From NCBI GenBank assembly GCA_905221605.1, contig CAJNDS010002454.1, forward strand, positions 232,743 to 296,742: a stretch of 64,000 nucleotides of DNA. The letters are read 5' to 3'. Positions 52,801 through 63,479 of the stretch are shown piece by piece. Below the pieces are notes generated by a model, which saw only the letters and a list, made by a program, of their open reading frames with translations, made no database searches and was not told where the DNA came from. Numbering within the stretch: the stretch's first letter is position 1; the number at the start of each line of letters is the position of its first letter. A program made the translations under genes and the position numbers. The stretch is from Symbiodinium natans (lineage: Eukaryota > Sar > Dinophyceae > Suessiales > Symbiodiniaceae).

Positions 52801-55078
52801 GCTCTGAACCTCAAAGGTGTGGCCCTTGCAGCTTCAAGAGGGTCCCCGAAACCCAACCCCTGAGACCCCCGACCAAAGCCAAAGACGAAAGGAGGCGCTG
52901 CTGGCAGACCGCCGGGGTGCTCTGAGCCACGAGGCCTCGGGGTTGTTTGGGGGTGTTTTTGGCTGTGGGGTCTAGGGGTGAAGAGCGTGGGCACGCTAGG
53001 GTCGGACGAGTTTTGCGGTTTTTCGAGGGGATTTGTGCAGATTATGGGACTCTTAAGGAAGGGGGGTTCATGAGAATTAGGTAGGGAGCCTTAGGGAGTA
53101 GTGGGGAGTATTCGGGAACCTTGGGTTACATACCCCCTTGCACCCCCTTCCTTAAGAACTCGATAAGCAGATTCTAAAGCATCTTGGGGTTGACCTACCT
53201 CAACCTTAAACTTCGAATTCTCACGCCCTATGCATGGGGCAACGCTGCCCTGAGTCCTACCGCAAGTCGCAAAAGGCCCCAAAGTCCAGAGCCAACTTTG
53301 TCCCGTCCCCCGAACACCCGAAACCCTGAGACCGCAAAGCCCTAAGCGCCAAGTCCCCAAACCTCCTAAACCTCCCTCAGCCCCCTTTTCTTGCGAGATG
53401 AACCCCTGTCATGCTCTAGGAGTCACGGCTTGCCGCGCTGCGGGTGGAGGTTGAAGAGCGGTTTAGTTTCGGCTCTTCAGGGTTTAGCTTCTGGGTTCTG
53501 GTGGGGGGTCTGGGTTCTGGGGGTTCTTTAGTTGAAGGGTGTAGGTGTAGGTTCTCTTTTTGCGGTTGCGGGTGGGTGGGTGGGGAGGCGGCGGGGTGTG
53601 CTTTGGGGTTGTGGGATTTTTTGTTGTGGATGTTCGGTTGATGTGGATCTTGGGCTTCGGTGAGTGAGCTCAGGAGTTAAGCAGAACTCTTGAGTTTTCG
53701 GGGTTTTCGAATCGTCGGGGTCAGCCCTAACACATGTCAACACCCAACCTGATCTGCAACCACTAAATCAATTGAAGGCCCCCTTGCCTTCCCGCCAAAA
53801 ACCCAAAGGTTTGTGAGTAGCCCGAGGGCTCTAAGCAAGGTGATCAGTGTGATCAACATACTTGACCACATACTTATACTTATACTTATATACATATATA
53901 TATATACACATGTGTATATATATATATATATACATATATCTATATCACACGGGTGAACTGCTTCAAGCAGAACCCTATCGACTCTAGAGACCCGAGTCTT
54001 CCCTTTGCTGTCAGAGCGCCGCGCAGCTTGCGGAGCTCCGCCGTGCCGTGGATGCGGCGGCGCATCGCTGTCACCATGAGGACCAGGCTCCTTCTTCCAG
54101 GGCGGCTTTTAGGGTGGAGAAGTGCTGTCAAGCTTTTGGCTTGTGGGTGTTTGGGTTCCTAGACTACCAGCAAAGTACTTGCGCATTGCATCCCGGCCCA
54201 GAGCCCAAACGTCTCAGGACCCCGGAGCTGCAGTTGAACCGTATCCGAAAGCCTTGATCTATGACGCTCAGCCCGAAATCAATCCACGTCTTAGGGACCC
54301 CCCCCTGCGTAACTAACGGAGGTGGCCCAGCAGCTTTCCCGCCAGCTTGCTGCCCACACCGCGGAGTGCAACGCTGAGGCGAAAGTGGCCGCCGAGCACG
54401 CTGAGATGACTCAGGCTGCTGGGCTGAGGATCAGATCTTGGTTTAGTCTTTCACGGACAAGTCTTTACGCCTTCAACCCCAACCTGAGTTTCCCCCTTTC
54501 TCCTGTGTGGGATGTGTGCATTCTTTGGTTTGGCCATGGACCTCTCCGCGAGGTGGCCCTGGCCCAGCGTGAAGAAGCTTTAAGAAGCCTGCGGAGGCCC
54601 GGCTGAGGCTTCGGGGTCGAGAGCTTCGTTGAGGGTTTAGAGGGCTCAGAGGTTTAGAGGACTGGCGCTCGGAGGTTTGGAGTTCAGGAGTAGACCGAGT
54701 TCTTGTCCTTTGCCGCAGACGACGTCTTGTCAGTGCAGATGTGCGACTGCAGTTCCAGAACCCTCAACCTCGAGCCCGCCCTGCCCCTCAAAACTGAAGG
54801 CAAGAGCAGACGTCTGGGCAGTTGATCCAGGAGATGGGCCGTTCGGTTTCCCAACTGTTCCCGACCCTGAATCCGGCATAAACTTGACATCAGCCCGGAA
54901 TCTCAAATCGCCATCCGGCAGTGTATCAACCAGAAGAGGATTGTCTGTATATGCATGTCTGTTTATGCACCAGCGCACGGACATGCAATCGTTTTCTCTG
55001 CGCCGTCCTCTACCCTGTCTGCGAATCCAGGAGGCCGTCCGCCTCATGGCCGCGGAGCGCGGGCTTTCGGAGCATTGA
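49824..55078 (+). CDS. Coiled-coil protein gene of small exons between telomere-like introns
   Basis: Short GC-rich coding islands on the plus strand share Ala/Glu/Arg/Gln heptad character: 49824-49880 (H-R-S-V-E-L-A-E-T-L-R-R), 50463-50498 (P-E-N-E-L-R-Q-A-Q), 51550-51626 (I-E-A-D-I-E-R-L-R-K-E-L-E), 52033-52110 (A-A-R-G-E-R-A-K-V-Q-A-A), 53427-53462 (L-A-A-L-R-V-E-V-E-E-R), 54015-54086 (Q-L-A-E-L-R-R-A-V-D-A-A-A), 54322-54414 (V-A-Q-Q-L-S-R-Q-L-A-A-H), 54553-54596 (L-A-Q-R-E-E-A-L-R-S-L-R), 54719-54752 (R-L-V-S-A-D-V-R-L-Q) and 55031-55078 (E-A-V-R-L-M-A-A-E-R-G-L-S-E-H, stop). The 54553 and 54719 exons join in phase (AG + A). That all belong to one gene is inference. Function unknown, presumably structural or scaffold. 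Confidence 0.55.
49903..49986 (-). repeat. TTTAGGG telomere-type array (inverted relative to 49738)
   Basis: About ten units of TTTAGGG with three variant units (TTTACGG, TTTATGG). Orientation is opposite to the array at 49738-49816, leaving about 86 bases between them. Confidence 0.95.
51415..51530 (+). repeat. CCCTAAA telomere-type array
   Basis: Twelve or more CCCTAAA units with a few variants (CCCTACA, CCAAAA). It ends about 20 bases before the coding island at 51550. Confidence 0.95.
51664..51715 (-). repeat. TTTAGGG-like tract
   Basis: TTAGGGTTCAGGGGTTTAGGG and following units, 38 bases after the coding island at 51550-51626. It again gives an inverted pair of arrays around an exon. 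Confidence 0.8.
53868..53950 (+). repeat. TATA microsatellite
   Basis: ACTTATACTTATATACATATATATATATAC and following TATATATA runs, within the presumed intron before the exon at 54015. Confidence 0.9.
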
Positions 55079-55089
55079 CTGACTGTGGT

Positions 55090-57345
55090 TGCAGGCTTTA
55101 GAGGGTTCAGGAGGAACATGAGGTCTAGAGGTTTGGAAGTATTTTGTCTTGCGGTTTAATGTTGGACCGCTTTAGTGCGTAGGGGTCCCCCCCCCCCCCC
55201 CCCCCCCCAAAACAATTTTGGGGTTTTCGGGGATCCTTAATAATCTGGGACGGGGCTGGGACGGGGGCTGGGGGTAGGGCGGCTAGGGGTCGAGGGTTGA
55301 GGGGAAGCCTTGAAGCTTGAGGGTCTAAGCTTTCCAGGCTTTGTAGCTCCACGGTCGCCGGGGCTCCGCATTAATGCGGACCACCGAAACAACTTGCTAA
55401 AGGGAATCAGGGCAGCTCGTGGGCTACTCCCTTGGAAAATTGTTTGGGGGCCTGTTTCGTAATGAAATTTTACAAGGAATTTAAATAAGGCTGGACACCA
55501 AAAAAATCCGGAGTTTCTTATTCAAAACTGTTTTTTAGTTTTTGGCTCCCCGGCCCCCCGCCCTTCAACCCCAGCCGGGACAACATCGCATAATTGTGAA
55601 CCTCCCTAAACAATGGGGGGTCCTGTATAGGCCGAGCGGAAAATCGCATAATAGTGGTCCCATCTACGAAAGCCAGTCCAACATTAAGGGCTTCAGGTTT
55701 TCAGGGCTTCGGGGCTTTGGGGGTTTCGGAGGCAGCGCGGTCGATTGTCCATCAAAAAGTTGTCAGGGATCTCGGGTGTTCAGCTGCGATGCCAGTTTCA
55801 CGCTGCATGGCTTGCGCCGTCGTGTAGTCCAAAGTTGACCGGTGGCAAAAAATGTGCCAGTGCAATTAGAAGGTAGTTTCTTGCTTCCCTAGGGGTATCT
55901 GGCATGCTAAGCCTGAAGCCGAAGATGCAAGTAGCAGTACAGCCGCTTGAAGCGACGTGGACACTCTCGTGACGACGTACGACCACGTTCTTTGCTTTGC
56001 CTAAGTTCTTTATGTGGTATGCTGGAGGCCAGGCATCCGACAGATCGATTACAGACACCTCCCACGCGCAGCTTTTTGGGTCCCTGCGGCCAGCACCAGC
56101 GTTGCCCACCGCCATCTCAGAGCACGAGATGATGGCTCCCCCAGGACCGATACCGCATGTGCGTTGAGGAGCTGTTGGGCTTGAGTTGGAAGGATTGTGC
56201 CCGGTCAGCTCACGAGGTGACGAGGTGCTCCACTGCATGCTGCGAGAGCTCGGAATTGGTGTCACGGCTGGCACACTCCGCACTCTGTCGAGGAATCGCA
56301 GTGAGCGAGTACACGCAGGCCATCATGCTTCATCTTGCTTTGAGGGCCAGGAGGTCTTCTCAGTGTGAATGATTGATAAGCGCTTGCAGCCTTGGAGACG
56401 CGGCTTTGTTTTTGATGTGCAGTGTTTCCACTCATTGTCCTACAGCCCCGTGTGCTTTGCCCGACTTCTTTGGGTTTAGGGGGATTAAAGTTTGGGGGCT
56501 TTGAAGTTTGGTCCTGCAACCCCTGAGCCCTACAAACTTCGGCCTGTCATGTGTACAGTTTTCTGGGTTCGTAGGTACCAGGGATTCTATCTTGCGAGGT
56601 TCCCATGTGAACAGCTCAACTCGGAGAGACAGAGTCAAAGAGCGGGTGCTAACAGCCCCAAGGAATTCTCAACCCTCTATGGGAGGTTCTCCATATCAGG
56701 GTCCCTGTTTTGGTGCTTATTGCCACGGGCATAGAGAAACCCGCATATATTGAGGGTTCCATGCCCGAATCTGCTTCCTGACTCCCCTGGGCACCTCCTG
56801 GAGGCTGATCACTTCGAGGCCCAAGCAGCGCCATCAGCCTACGCACTGCACAAGTCAAGGCTGTGCGCCCCATCACTTGGGGACCGTGGTTTGGGCTTTG
56901 TTTTCTGTGCAAGGAGGTCGGCATGTCATTCGGCTCCGGCATCCAAGATGCTTTTTCAGAAGGCTTCCAGAGGCATGCCTTCATGTGCGTTCCATCTTGG
57001 CACCGAGACGTTGACTGCGTCTGCACGCCTCGAACCCTTCTTCCACTCCACAGTAAGCCCGTAACCTACTTGTAGCATCCCCAAACTCGACATCGCATAA
57101 GTGCGAGTTGAGATGGCAGCATTGGATCAGGCTAGCAAATATGGAGATCCGAATTCCGGAATCGGATTGCGTACGGAACTCAGCAGGTACGGTTCAGAGG
57201 GTTCATGGGCCTCGCCTTGCGGGCGCATGTCTGTAGGATTTGATTGCAGCAGTTGACAAGGATGTGTGTTTGGGGTTCAGGCGTGAGGAAACTTGCTGAG
57301 ATATGGGGGTTCATGAAAATCATGTCCGTGTTGTAGTGTTGTTGA
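55090..57345. other. No confident gene; candidate exons on both strands
   Basis: A minus frame at 55798-56160 (W-E-V-S-V-I-D-L-S-D-A-W-P-P-A-Y-H, then N-V-V-V-R-R-H-E-S-V-H-V) looks coding. A plus frame at 56863-57075 (L-C-K-E-V-G-M-S-F-G-S-G-I-Q-D-A-F) does too. Neither matches a family I know. Confidence 0.3.
55187..55208 (+). repeat. Poly-C run, 22 bases
   Basis: An uninterrupted run of 22 C residues, the longest homopolymer in the window. Confidence 0.95.
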
Positions 57346-57352
57346 CTTTCAG

Positions 57353-58499
57353 AGAACAGACCATGTTCGAGACCTGAAAAGCCAAGAGTTTGTCAGCTTC
57401 ATTCTAGATCTGAGCAGACGTGAAGAAGACTGGGCTCAGAGGAGGCTGCTGCAAGATTTGGCGCAGGTGCCAGAGTGCTTGAATTGTCGGTTTCCTGTGC
57501 ACTTTAGGGTTCAGAGACCGAAAAATTCCCCTGCAGGCTGGTCAAAACCCGCATCGGGCAGGACTTATCGCCCCAGACCTTACAGTAAACCATAGTAAAC
57601 CCTAGACCCAGAGGCTTAGGCCCAAAACCCTGGACCTTCAACACTAAGCTAATCTCTTAGAACAAACAGGGCCGTTGTTTTTCGAAAGCAAGGATCTGCA
57701 TTCCTATCCGCCAGAAGCAGTGCACGCCGGATTCCGAGTGCTTGGCTTCAGTTCCTTGTGGAAGATGGCAGCGGTTACGGCTCAGGGTTGAGGGGGTTGC
57801 GGGGGTTTAGGGTTTAGGGTTTGAGGGTTGAGGGTTTAGGGTTTAGTTTGGGTCTAAGTCCTCAGCATGTTGTTGGAACCTCAGCTGAGAGCCGACAAGT
57901 TGTTGCCTCGGCACCCCTGGACAGGTTGGCGATAAGGCCTAACCTGAAACCCTAAACCCAATAAGATCCCCTGTCCTTACGCGCAAAACTCCGCTAAACT
58001 TAGACCCCAAACCCTACACATCCCAAACCGCATTCCTTTTGATGCAAAAGCAAGGGCTCGCAGGCGGCCTCATGAAGTTAGAAGGGTGCGTTGAATGGCT
58101 TGTTGGAGGGTTTTTGTGATCTACCTGTGGGTAGGGAGTCAATGTAGAGACCTGGTTTTCTGTACTACTAGGAGCTTTCAGGTGGGAAAAGGAGGGTTCT
58201 AGGGATTGCTTGTTTTTGGATTTTGCAGTTGGGGGTTTCTGATGTTCTCATGCTTTGAGAAGCTTGATTTGAAGTTCACCCGATTTGACACAAGGCGTTC
58301 AGCCTTTTCGGTTTCAACCCTTAGCTTCACTCCTTCAGGCTCCCTCAACCGCCTGATTTTTCCTGATTCCCTGATTCCCTACTGCTTTTGCCATTCGATC
58401 CTAAGCCAGATCCCCGGCGTGCAACGCTGGGGTGTCAGAAAGCACGACCAGGTCCGCAACACCTTCATCCATGTGGCCACGCCAATGAACCCAGATGAG
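57353..58499 (+). CDS. Two exons of an unknown plus-strand gene
   Basis: Exon 57353-57466, after GACTTTCAG, gives 38 codons: R-T-D-H-V-R-D-L-K-S-Q-E-F-V-S-F-I-L-D-L, then R-E-E-D-W-A-Q-R-R-L-L-Q-D-L-A-Q, with a GT donor. Exon 58410-58499, after CTAAGCCAG, gives 30 codons: V-Q-R-W-G-V-R-K-H-D-Q-V-R-N-T-F-I-H-V, ending before a GC donor. Both are clean splice-bounded plus-strand exons. R-N-T-F-I-H is a string I associate with predicted dinoflagellate proteins of unknown role (recollection, not a search). A TTTAGGG-like tract (57798-57848) lies between them. Confidence 0.5.
57798..57848 (-). repeat. TTTAGGG-like tract
   Basis: GGGTTTAGGGTTTAGGGTTTG then GAGGGTTTAGGGTTTAG, about six units, inside the presumed intron between the exons at 57353 and 58410. 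Confidence 0.85.
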
Positions 58500-58909
58500 G
58501 CCACAGCTCCTTTTAGTTCCCTCCTCGCGCAGCAGCATGCCTTGGTTGGGGCTGTTTGACCGGATAGAACGATTCTGTGGAAAATGGGCTCTTTCGCCTC
58601 GAGCTGTGTACAGCATTGTTCCGGGTCCAGTTTTGCCAAAGAGCCGCCGGACCCAATTTAGTGCAGCAAGGCCAGATCAGGAGTTCTGTATTCCATCATT
58701 CTCAGCCAGGTTGCTGCAAGCTGGATGAGACTGCATTCGGGGGTTTGAACGGAATAGCTTCACCATTTTGAGTCTGAGGGGTTCTAGGATTCTTTGTTGA
58801 GCCAGCTGCCCAGATGTTCAACCCTACCCTCCTGAGCCAACGACCATGGAGGAAGGAGAGGCGAACCTTCCTTTCAATGGGCGCAGGCACCCGCCGAAGC
58901 CCGGCGAAG

Positions 58910-59656
58910 ATGCTGCGTGTCTGGGATGTGTCTGAGCAAGAGCTGATCTGCGCTGCCAGGGAGGGTCGTGTTTCGGATGTCGAGAAGATTCTGCGCCGTC
59001 ACCAGAATCCCAACGTGACCGATGAAGAGGGTGAGACACCTCTTGGCCACGCGGTCTGTGCCGGACACCTGGAAGTTGTCCGCTTGCTTCTGAAGGCGCG
59101 GGCTAGCACTGAGCGTCCTGGTGCGATTTGCCCGTGCCTGCACGCTGCAAGCGAGATTGGGCATCTGGACATCGTGCGCTTATTGGTAGAAAAGAAATCG
59201 GACAAGAACGCACAGGATGAGGTCGGTTCAACTGCTCTGACTCGCGCAGCCACCGCGGGCCAGTTCGAGGTTGTCCGCTTCCTTGTCATGGTCAGGGCCG
59301 ACGTCGACAAGGTCGACCGGCTCAATGGCACAGCCCTGAAGTATGCTTCGGCCAGGGGTGATGTGCGGATCGTTCGGCTGCTCTTGCAAAAGAAGGCGGA
59401 TTTCGGCACAGTCGACTGGTTGGGAATGACCGCGGTGCGGTGGGCGGCCTGCCGTGGGCACGAGGAAACTAAGCAGCTGCTGATGGAGGCTGGGGCAGAT
59501 GAAAGCGGCTACATTCCCACGCGCTTTGTCACGTGTATTGTTGTCGTGTTCCTGCTCTGCATGTATGGACTGAGCCTTCTCCTAAGGCGGTGCTTCGTTT
59601 CCATATTTTATCCCAGCATGCCAGATTTCGTCCTTGGCGACATGTGCCAGGGCTGA
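58910..59656 (+). CDS. Ankyrin-repeat protein with C-terminal membrane segment
   Basis: Intronless 248-residue protein from the ATG at 58910, preferred because it follows an AG acceptor context (GGGCGCAG) and starts M-L-R-V-W-D-V-S, a beginning I associate with dinoflagellate ankyrin proteins. An in-frame ATG at 58814 would give 280 residues. About six ankyrin repeats cover residues 10-205, each with the T-x-L/G-H-x-x-V-V-R-L-L-L pattern (for example G-H-L-E-V-V-R-L-L-L, G-H-L-D-I-V-R-L-L-V, G-D-V-R-I-V-R-L-L-L). A hydrophobic helix follows (F-V-T-C-I-V-V-V-F-L-L-C-M-Y-G, about 208-227), then a short tail. Ankyrin repeats bind partner proteins; the tail anchor suggests a membrane-bound scaffold. 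The partner is unknown. Confidence 0.9.
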   Translation: MLRVWDVSEQELICAAREGRVSDVEKILRRHQNPNVTDEEGETPLGHAVCAGHLEVVRLLLKARASTERPGAICPCLHAASEIGHLDIVRLLVEKKSDKNAQDEVGSTALTRAATAGQFEVVRFLVMVRADVDKVDRLNGTALKYASARGDVRIVRLLLQKKADFGTVDWLGMTAVRWAACRGHEETKQLLMEAGADESGYIPTRFVTCIVVVFLLCMYGLSLLLRRCFVSIFYPSMPDFVLGDMCQG

Positions 59657-60277
59657 AGTACTCCAGCAAGTGCATCGTGAAACGGCGCTGCCCGTGCAGA
59701 CTCACATTGGTTGGGGATCTGGAGTAGCCAGGGCTGGTCAGGGTTCTGAGAAGTGTCAGGACGCTCCCAAAATCGCAGCCCTAGCCCTTACCCCTTGGAC
59801 CTCTCAACCCCCAAAGCCCTGAAACTCCTGAAGCCCAAAAACCCTGAACCTGTTGAACCCAAACCCGTGAATCCCCAAGAACATTACAGTCTGAGCCTTC
59901 AGCCCACAGCAGCAGCAATCATAAAGCAGGCATTAGTAGCACTGGCAGGAGTAGCAGTTTTTGTTGGACGAGCGTCATTCGCGCGAGCTGCCTGCGTCAT
60001 GTACTCTTAGTGGGAATCTGTTGGAGCCCGAACAGGGACCCTGCATCATGGAGCAATCCTACTCTAAGATGTTAGTTATGTGACAGTGCGTTGGTACTTC
60101 TCCTGTCGCCACTGTCAAGTCTTGTGTGACTTTCAGTCAAAGTTCTGCCAACTCTACTCGTGGCTGCGACGACTCTCCAAGAGAACTTCAGCAGGGAATG
60201 CGCTCCCTGAGAAATTGGTCGGGCCTAAATGCTGCGTGTGCAATGCGGCAGCGAAGTACATCGCAGAAAGCCTGTCA
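59657..60277. other. 3' flank of the ankyrin gene
   Basis: No clear gene. A plus frame at 60080-60286 (S-W-L-R-R-L-S-K-R-T-S-A-G-N-A-L) is weakly coding-like and could belong to the relic that follows. Confidence 0.35.
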
Positions 60278-60465
60278 CGGAGTTGACAGACGTGGGGGAC
60301 CTCAAGCGCCTTTTGCAGGGCTGTGCGGGGAGCTACACGGTTCACACACAGGCTCCCGGGCGGTTTCAAAACAGCTACTTTGGATGAATGGACTCGGCAG
60401 CTGACCTTCAACTCGTGTTGCTGTCTTCTCGCAAGGCGACGGAAGATGGCCAAGTCGCGATATAA
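60278..60465 (+). pseudogene. Frameshifted ubiquitin-like (UBL) domain relic
   Basis: Three plus-frame pieces together resemble the short UBL module often placed before ankyrin repeats in predicted dinoflagellate proteins: L-T-D-V-G-D-L-K-R-L-L-Q-G (frame A, to about 60320), then T-R-F-T-H-R-L-P-G-G and T-A-T-L-D (another frame, about 60335-60385), then S-A-A-D-L-Q-L-V-L-L-S-S (frame A again, after an in-frame TGA at about 60384). The distances are too short for introns, so two frameshifts and a stop indicate a decayed copy. No ankyrin repeats follow it. The family assignment rests on remembered pattern only. Confidence 0.45.
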
Positions 60466-60582
60466 TTACGTGCTACGATGCTACATGTGATCATCACAGG
60501 ACCTGCCCAAAATCTTACCCCGTGTATTTCCGGCCCTTGCCTCATTCCATCTCAGCAGTGCTCTCCCCTCCTGGGTACCCTA

Positions 60583-60705
60583 ATCCTAAACCCTAAACCC
60601 AATACCCTAAACCCTAAACCCTAAAACCTTAAACCCTAAACCCTAAACCCTAAACCCTAAACCCGAAACCCTAAACCCTAAACCCTAAACCCTAAACCCA
60701 AATCT
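60583..60705 (+). repeat. CCCTAAA telomere-type array
   Basis: About sixteen CCCTAAA units with scattered variants (CCCAATA, CCGAAA). It ends 15 bases before a coding-like patch at 60720-60798. Confidence 0.95.
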
Positions 60706-60719
60706 TTGTCCGCCCCTCA

Positions 60720-62164
60720 GATGCTTCTCACCGTACCGGCGGCCTCATGCCCGGCCCAACAGATCGGGAAGCTACGGGAGCTGTGGCAGGCCGCTTGACA
60801 GCAGCTTCCACAAGGTGCCCCGAAGCCTAAGACCAATTCCCTATAAACCCCTGTCAACCCTAAAGCCGCAAACCGGGAAAGCTCCCTCGCCCCACTTAAA
60901 ACCGTAACAGTCTTAAAGAAGCCCTGGAAAGCTCCTGGGAGCCCCCCCAAAAAGGCTATAAGGATGTCTTCCCCCCACTTCAGGATGAAGACAGCCAGTC
61001 GGCCTCCTCCAGCTCAAAGTTCGTGATCTGCCTCGAGGACCCTTTTCCTGTATCCCCAAGATCCCTAAAAGCCTTATAAGGTCATCTCCTGTTAGCCCCA
61101 GATTCGAACCCCGAATCAGAAGTGGTGTGCCATCTACGCCCTTTCCGGGCGCAGAGGTTTAGGGCAGTTTAGGGTAGGGTCAGGGTTTGAAGGCTTCAGG
61201 TACACGCAGAGCCGTGACCTCAGCGTTTCAAGAGTCCAGGTTTTGAAAAGGCCCACTCAGCACCTCTTCGAACACGTGCATCCGCAGACTTTAGCAGGGG
61301 AATTTCGCACATGAGAGTTTTTTCAGGGCTCTTCCTCCGTGATGTGCTAGCTGAGCCTCTGGAGGGATGCCTGGCGTGTGCAGGACTCGCTTTTTCCCAC
61401 GATGCCAGGCTCCAGCACATGGGAGTTACGAATATAGTAGACCCTTAAAGTAAACCCCAAATGGGAGAATTCCCTTAGAAGAAGGACTTGAATAAGGTAC
61501 CCCAATTTCGGAAACCACCAGACATGGTTGGGTTTGAGCTTCGGTTGTCCCAAGCAGTTTGCCTTGTTTGCCTTGTCTGCATCGCTTGGCTGCAGATTCA
61601 TGGTGTCGGGGGGGTTGTTGCCTGTTGGAAAAACAGAGCCTCACACTGAGAGAACATGAGGTATTTGCAGGTTTGTTGTCGCTGTCATAGAAAGACCTTG
61701 GAAGGGTTTGGGGTTGATGGTTCACCTCGTCCGCCTTTCGCACTCGCAGCACGTGTCGGATTGAATGTGAGGCGATCTGCCGCAACCAATCTCAGGGCCA
61801 ACCAACCCCAAGCCATGAACTCGAAACCTTGCAAGCCCAATGCAACCAACACGCCACACAGGTTCCCGCGCGCTGAAGAGAAACGGAAACAACATGGAAG
61901 ACAACCTGGTGACAATCCCCGGGGAAGGGGGGGGGGGAGCCACGAATCCCTTTCCTTCGGGCCGATGTCGAACCCCTGCAAGAGGTTGTTTGGGAAGTTG
62001 TTTGGGAAAGCAGCATAAAGATACCCGCCCAAAAAAAGTTTTTTAATGAACTGGCCCCAACATGTTGCCCAATCTGCAAGTTTCAAGGGACTCCCGAAGC
62101 TCTACAGCTTGGCTGCATGGACCTGACCCAGAAGGTGGCCGCTGCGGAGTTGGCTTCGATGTAG
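60720..62164 (+). CDS. Short plus-strand exons, unknown gene
   Basis: Three splice-bounded patches: 60720-60798 (P-A-Q-Q-I-G-K-L-R-E-L-W-Q-A), 60984-61040 after CACTTCAG (D-E-D-S-Q-S-A-S-S-S-S-K-F-V-I-C-L-E-D) and 62108-62164 after CTCTACAG (D-L-T-Q-K-V-A-A-A-E-L-A-S-M, stop). The first and third are heptad-like. They may form one gene or continue the coiled-coil style gene of 49.8-55.1 kb beyond the intervening ankyrin gene, which is less likely. No family recognised. Confidence 0.35.
61426..61516 (+). repeat. Dispersed ~80-bp repeat, copy 4
   Basis: TTACGAATATAGTAGACCC, then AAACCCCAAATGGGAGAATTC and GAATAAGGTACCCC with TTTCGGAAACC at the end. This is the most diverged copy. The TCGGAAACC end matches copy 1. 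Confidence 0.75.
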
Positions 62165-62280
62165 GGGCTGCTCCACTTCGTGGTTCTTGGGTTTGGGGTT
62201 TCTGCCCAGCCGATCCCCCCTGAGTTCGCTACCTAAGGGCACGCACAAGTCCGACGCCCCTGAAAGGGCGCGTGAGTGTG

Positions 62281-63400
62281 TAAACATGAAAGAAGGAGAG
62301 AAGTAGAGAGGCGAGCGAGAGAACTAAAGAAAGCAGACTGAATTGAAGAACGACAGACATTCGGAACGAACTAGCCACATAAACGAAAGAACTAAAGAAA
62401 CTAGAAGGAACGGAACGTCCGGAATACTAAGCGCACAGCAACACGCGAACACATTAAGGCAAAAAAGAATACAGCAAGAACCACACAGCGAAAATCGGTC
62501 AGCAACTAACAGCTAACTTAGGAAACAGCGAAATACAAATAGATTCAAGAAGCACAACGTAATGAAGAAACACCCAGCGAAATACGAATGGATTCAAAAT
62601 ACACAACGCAAACAAGAAACCCCCCCCACAGCACACACTGCCGAGACGACTACATGAGGACATGCCGAACAGACAGAATCAAAGAGTGAGTGAGCGAGTG
62701 AGTGAGTGACGGAGAGTGGGGGATGATGTGGGGGGAAGAGCGTGGAAGAGACTAGAGACTAAAGAGGGAGAGGGGCGTGGGCGCCAGGCGGCAGACGCCT
62801 TTCCACAGGCCGGCTTCTGGAGAAGAAGGGGATCGGATTCCCCGTCGAAACCCGAAGCTGCAGGGGTTAAACCTGAAACCCTCACATGCAACGCGGGGGT
62901 GTGGAAGACTTCCGGATTCACTGCGGGCAGCTTAGGCAAAGAGGCCCACCGGGCCCGGGAAGACTTGTCACGTGAGGCACTTGAGTGTTGAAAGCCATCA
63001 GGAAACCAAGCCGTGCCCGGGACCCCAAACCTAAAACCTTTCCGACGTTGAAAGTTTACAAGTCTGACCTGGAAAACCCTATCTCCACCCCTTGGCCCAG
63101 ACCCTAAGCCTCTCCTACCTTGAAAGGTTGGAAGTATGGCCCTGGAAAAGGCCCCTTGTTGAGACTGTATATGTGTATGTACATACACATATACATATAA
63201 GAACAAAATATGTATACACAAACACAAACATAAACATAATCATAAACATAAACAGAAACAAAAACATCTACATATATTCTTCATATGTAGATATGTAAAA
63301 ACAAAAGCCCTGCTCCCTGGCCCAGCATGTGCCGCTGCCACCCCTGGAGCCTGCGCCCGGTACTGCGGAGCCGCTTCGGGGCTTCGGGGGGTTTCGCATG
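62281..63400. other. A-rich simple-sequence region, no gene
   Basis: 62281-62640 is A-rich with GAAAGAACTAAAGAAA-like motifs and an imperfect 47-bp duplication. 62676-62710 is a GAGTGAGTGAG run. 63165-63300 is TATATGTGTATGTACATACAC-type microsatellite. Open frames at 62679-63227 lack motifs. Confidence 0.5.
62526..62622 (+). repeat. Imperfect 47-bp tandem duplication
   Basis: Two adjacent copies begin CAGCGAAATACAAATAGATTC and CAGCGAAATACGAATGGATTC and end with A-rich AAGAAAC. Confidence 0.75.
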
Positions 63401-63403
63401 ATA

Positions 63404-63478
63404 TTGGTTCAGGGTTCAGGGTTTAGGGTTTAGGGTTCAGGGTTCAGGGTTCAGGGTTTAGGGTTTAGGGTTTGGGGT
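63404..63478 (-). repeat. TTTAGGG/TTCAGGG telomere-type array
   Basis: About ten units alternating GGGTTTA and GGGTTCA. The TTCAGGG variants form blocks. Confidence 0.9.
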
Positions 63479-63479
63479 G

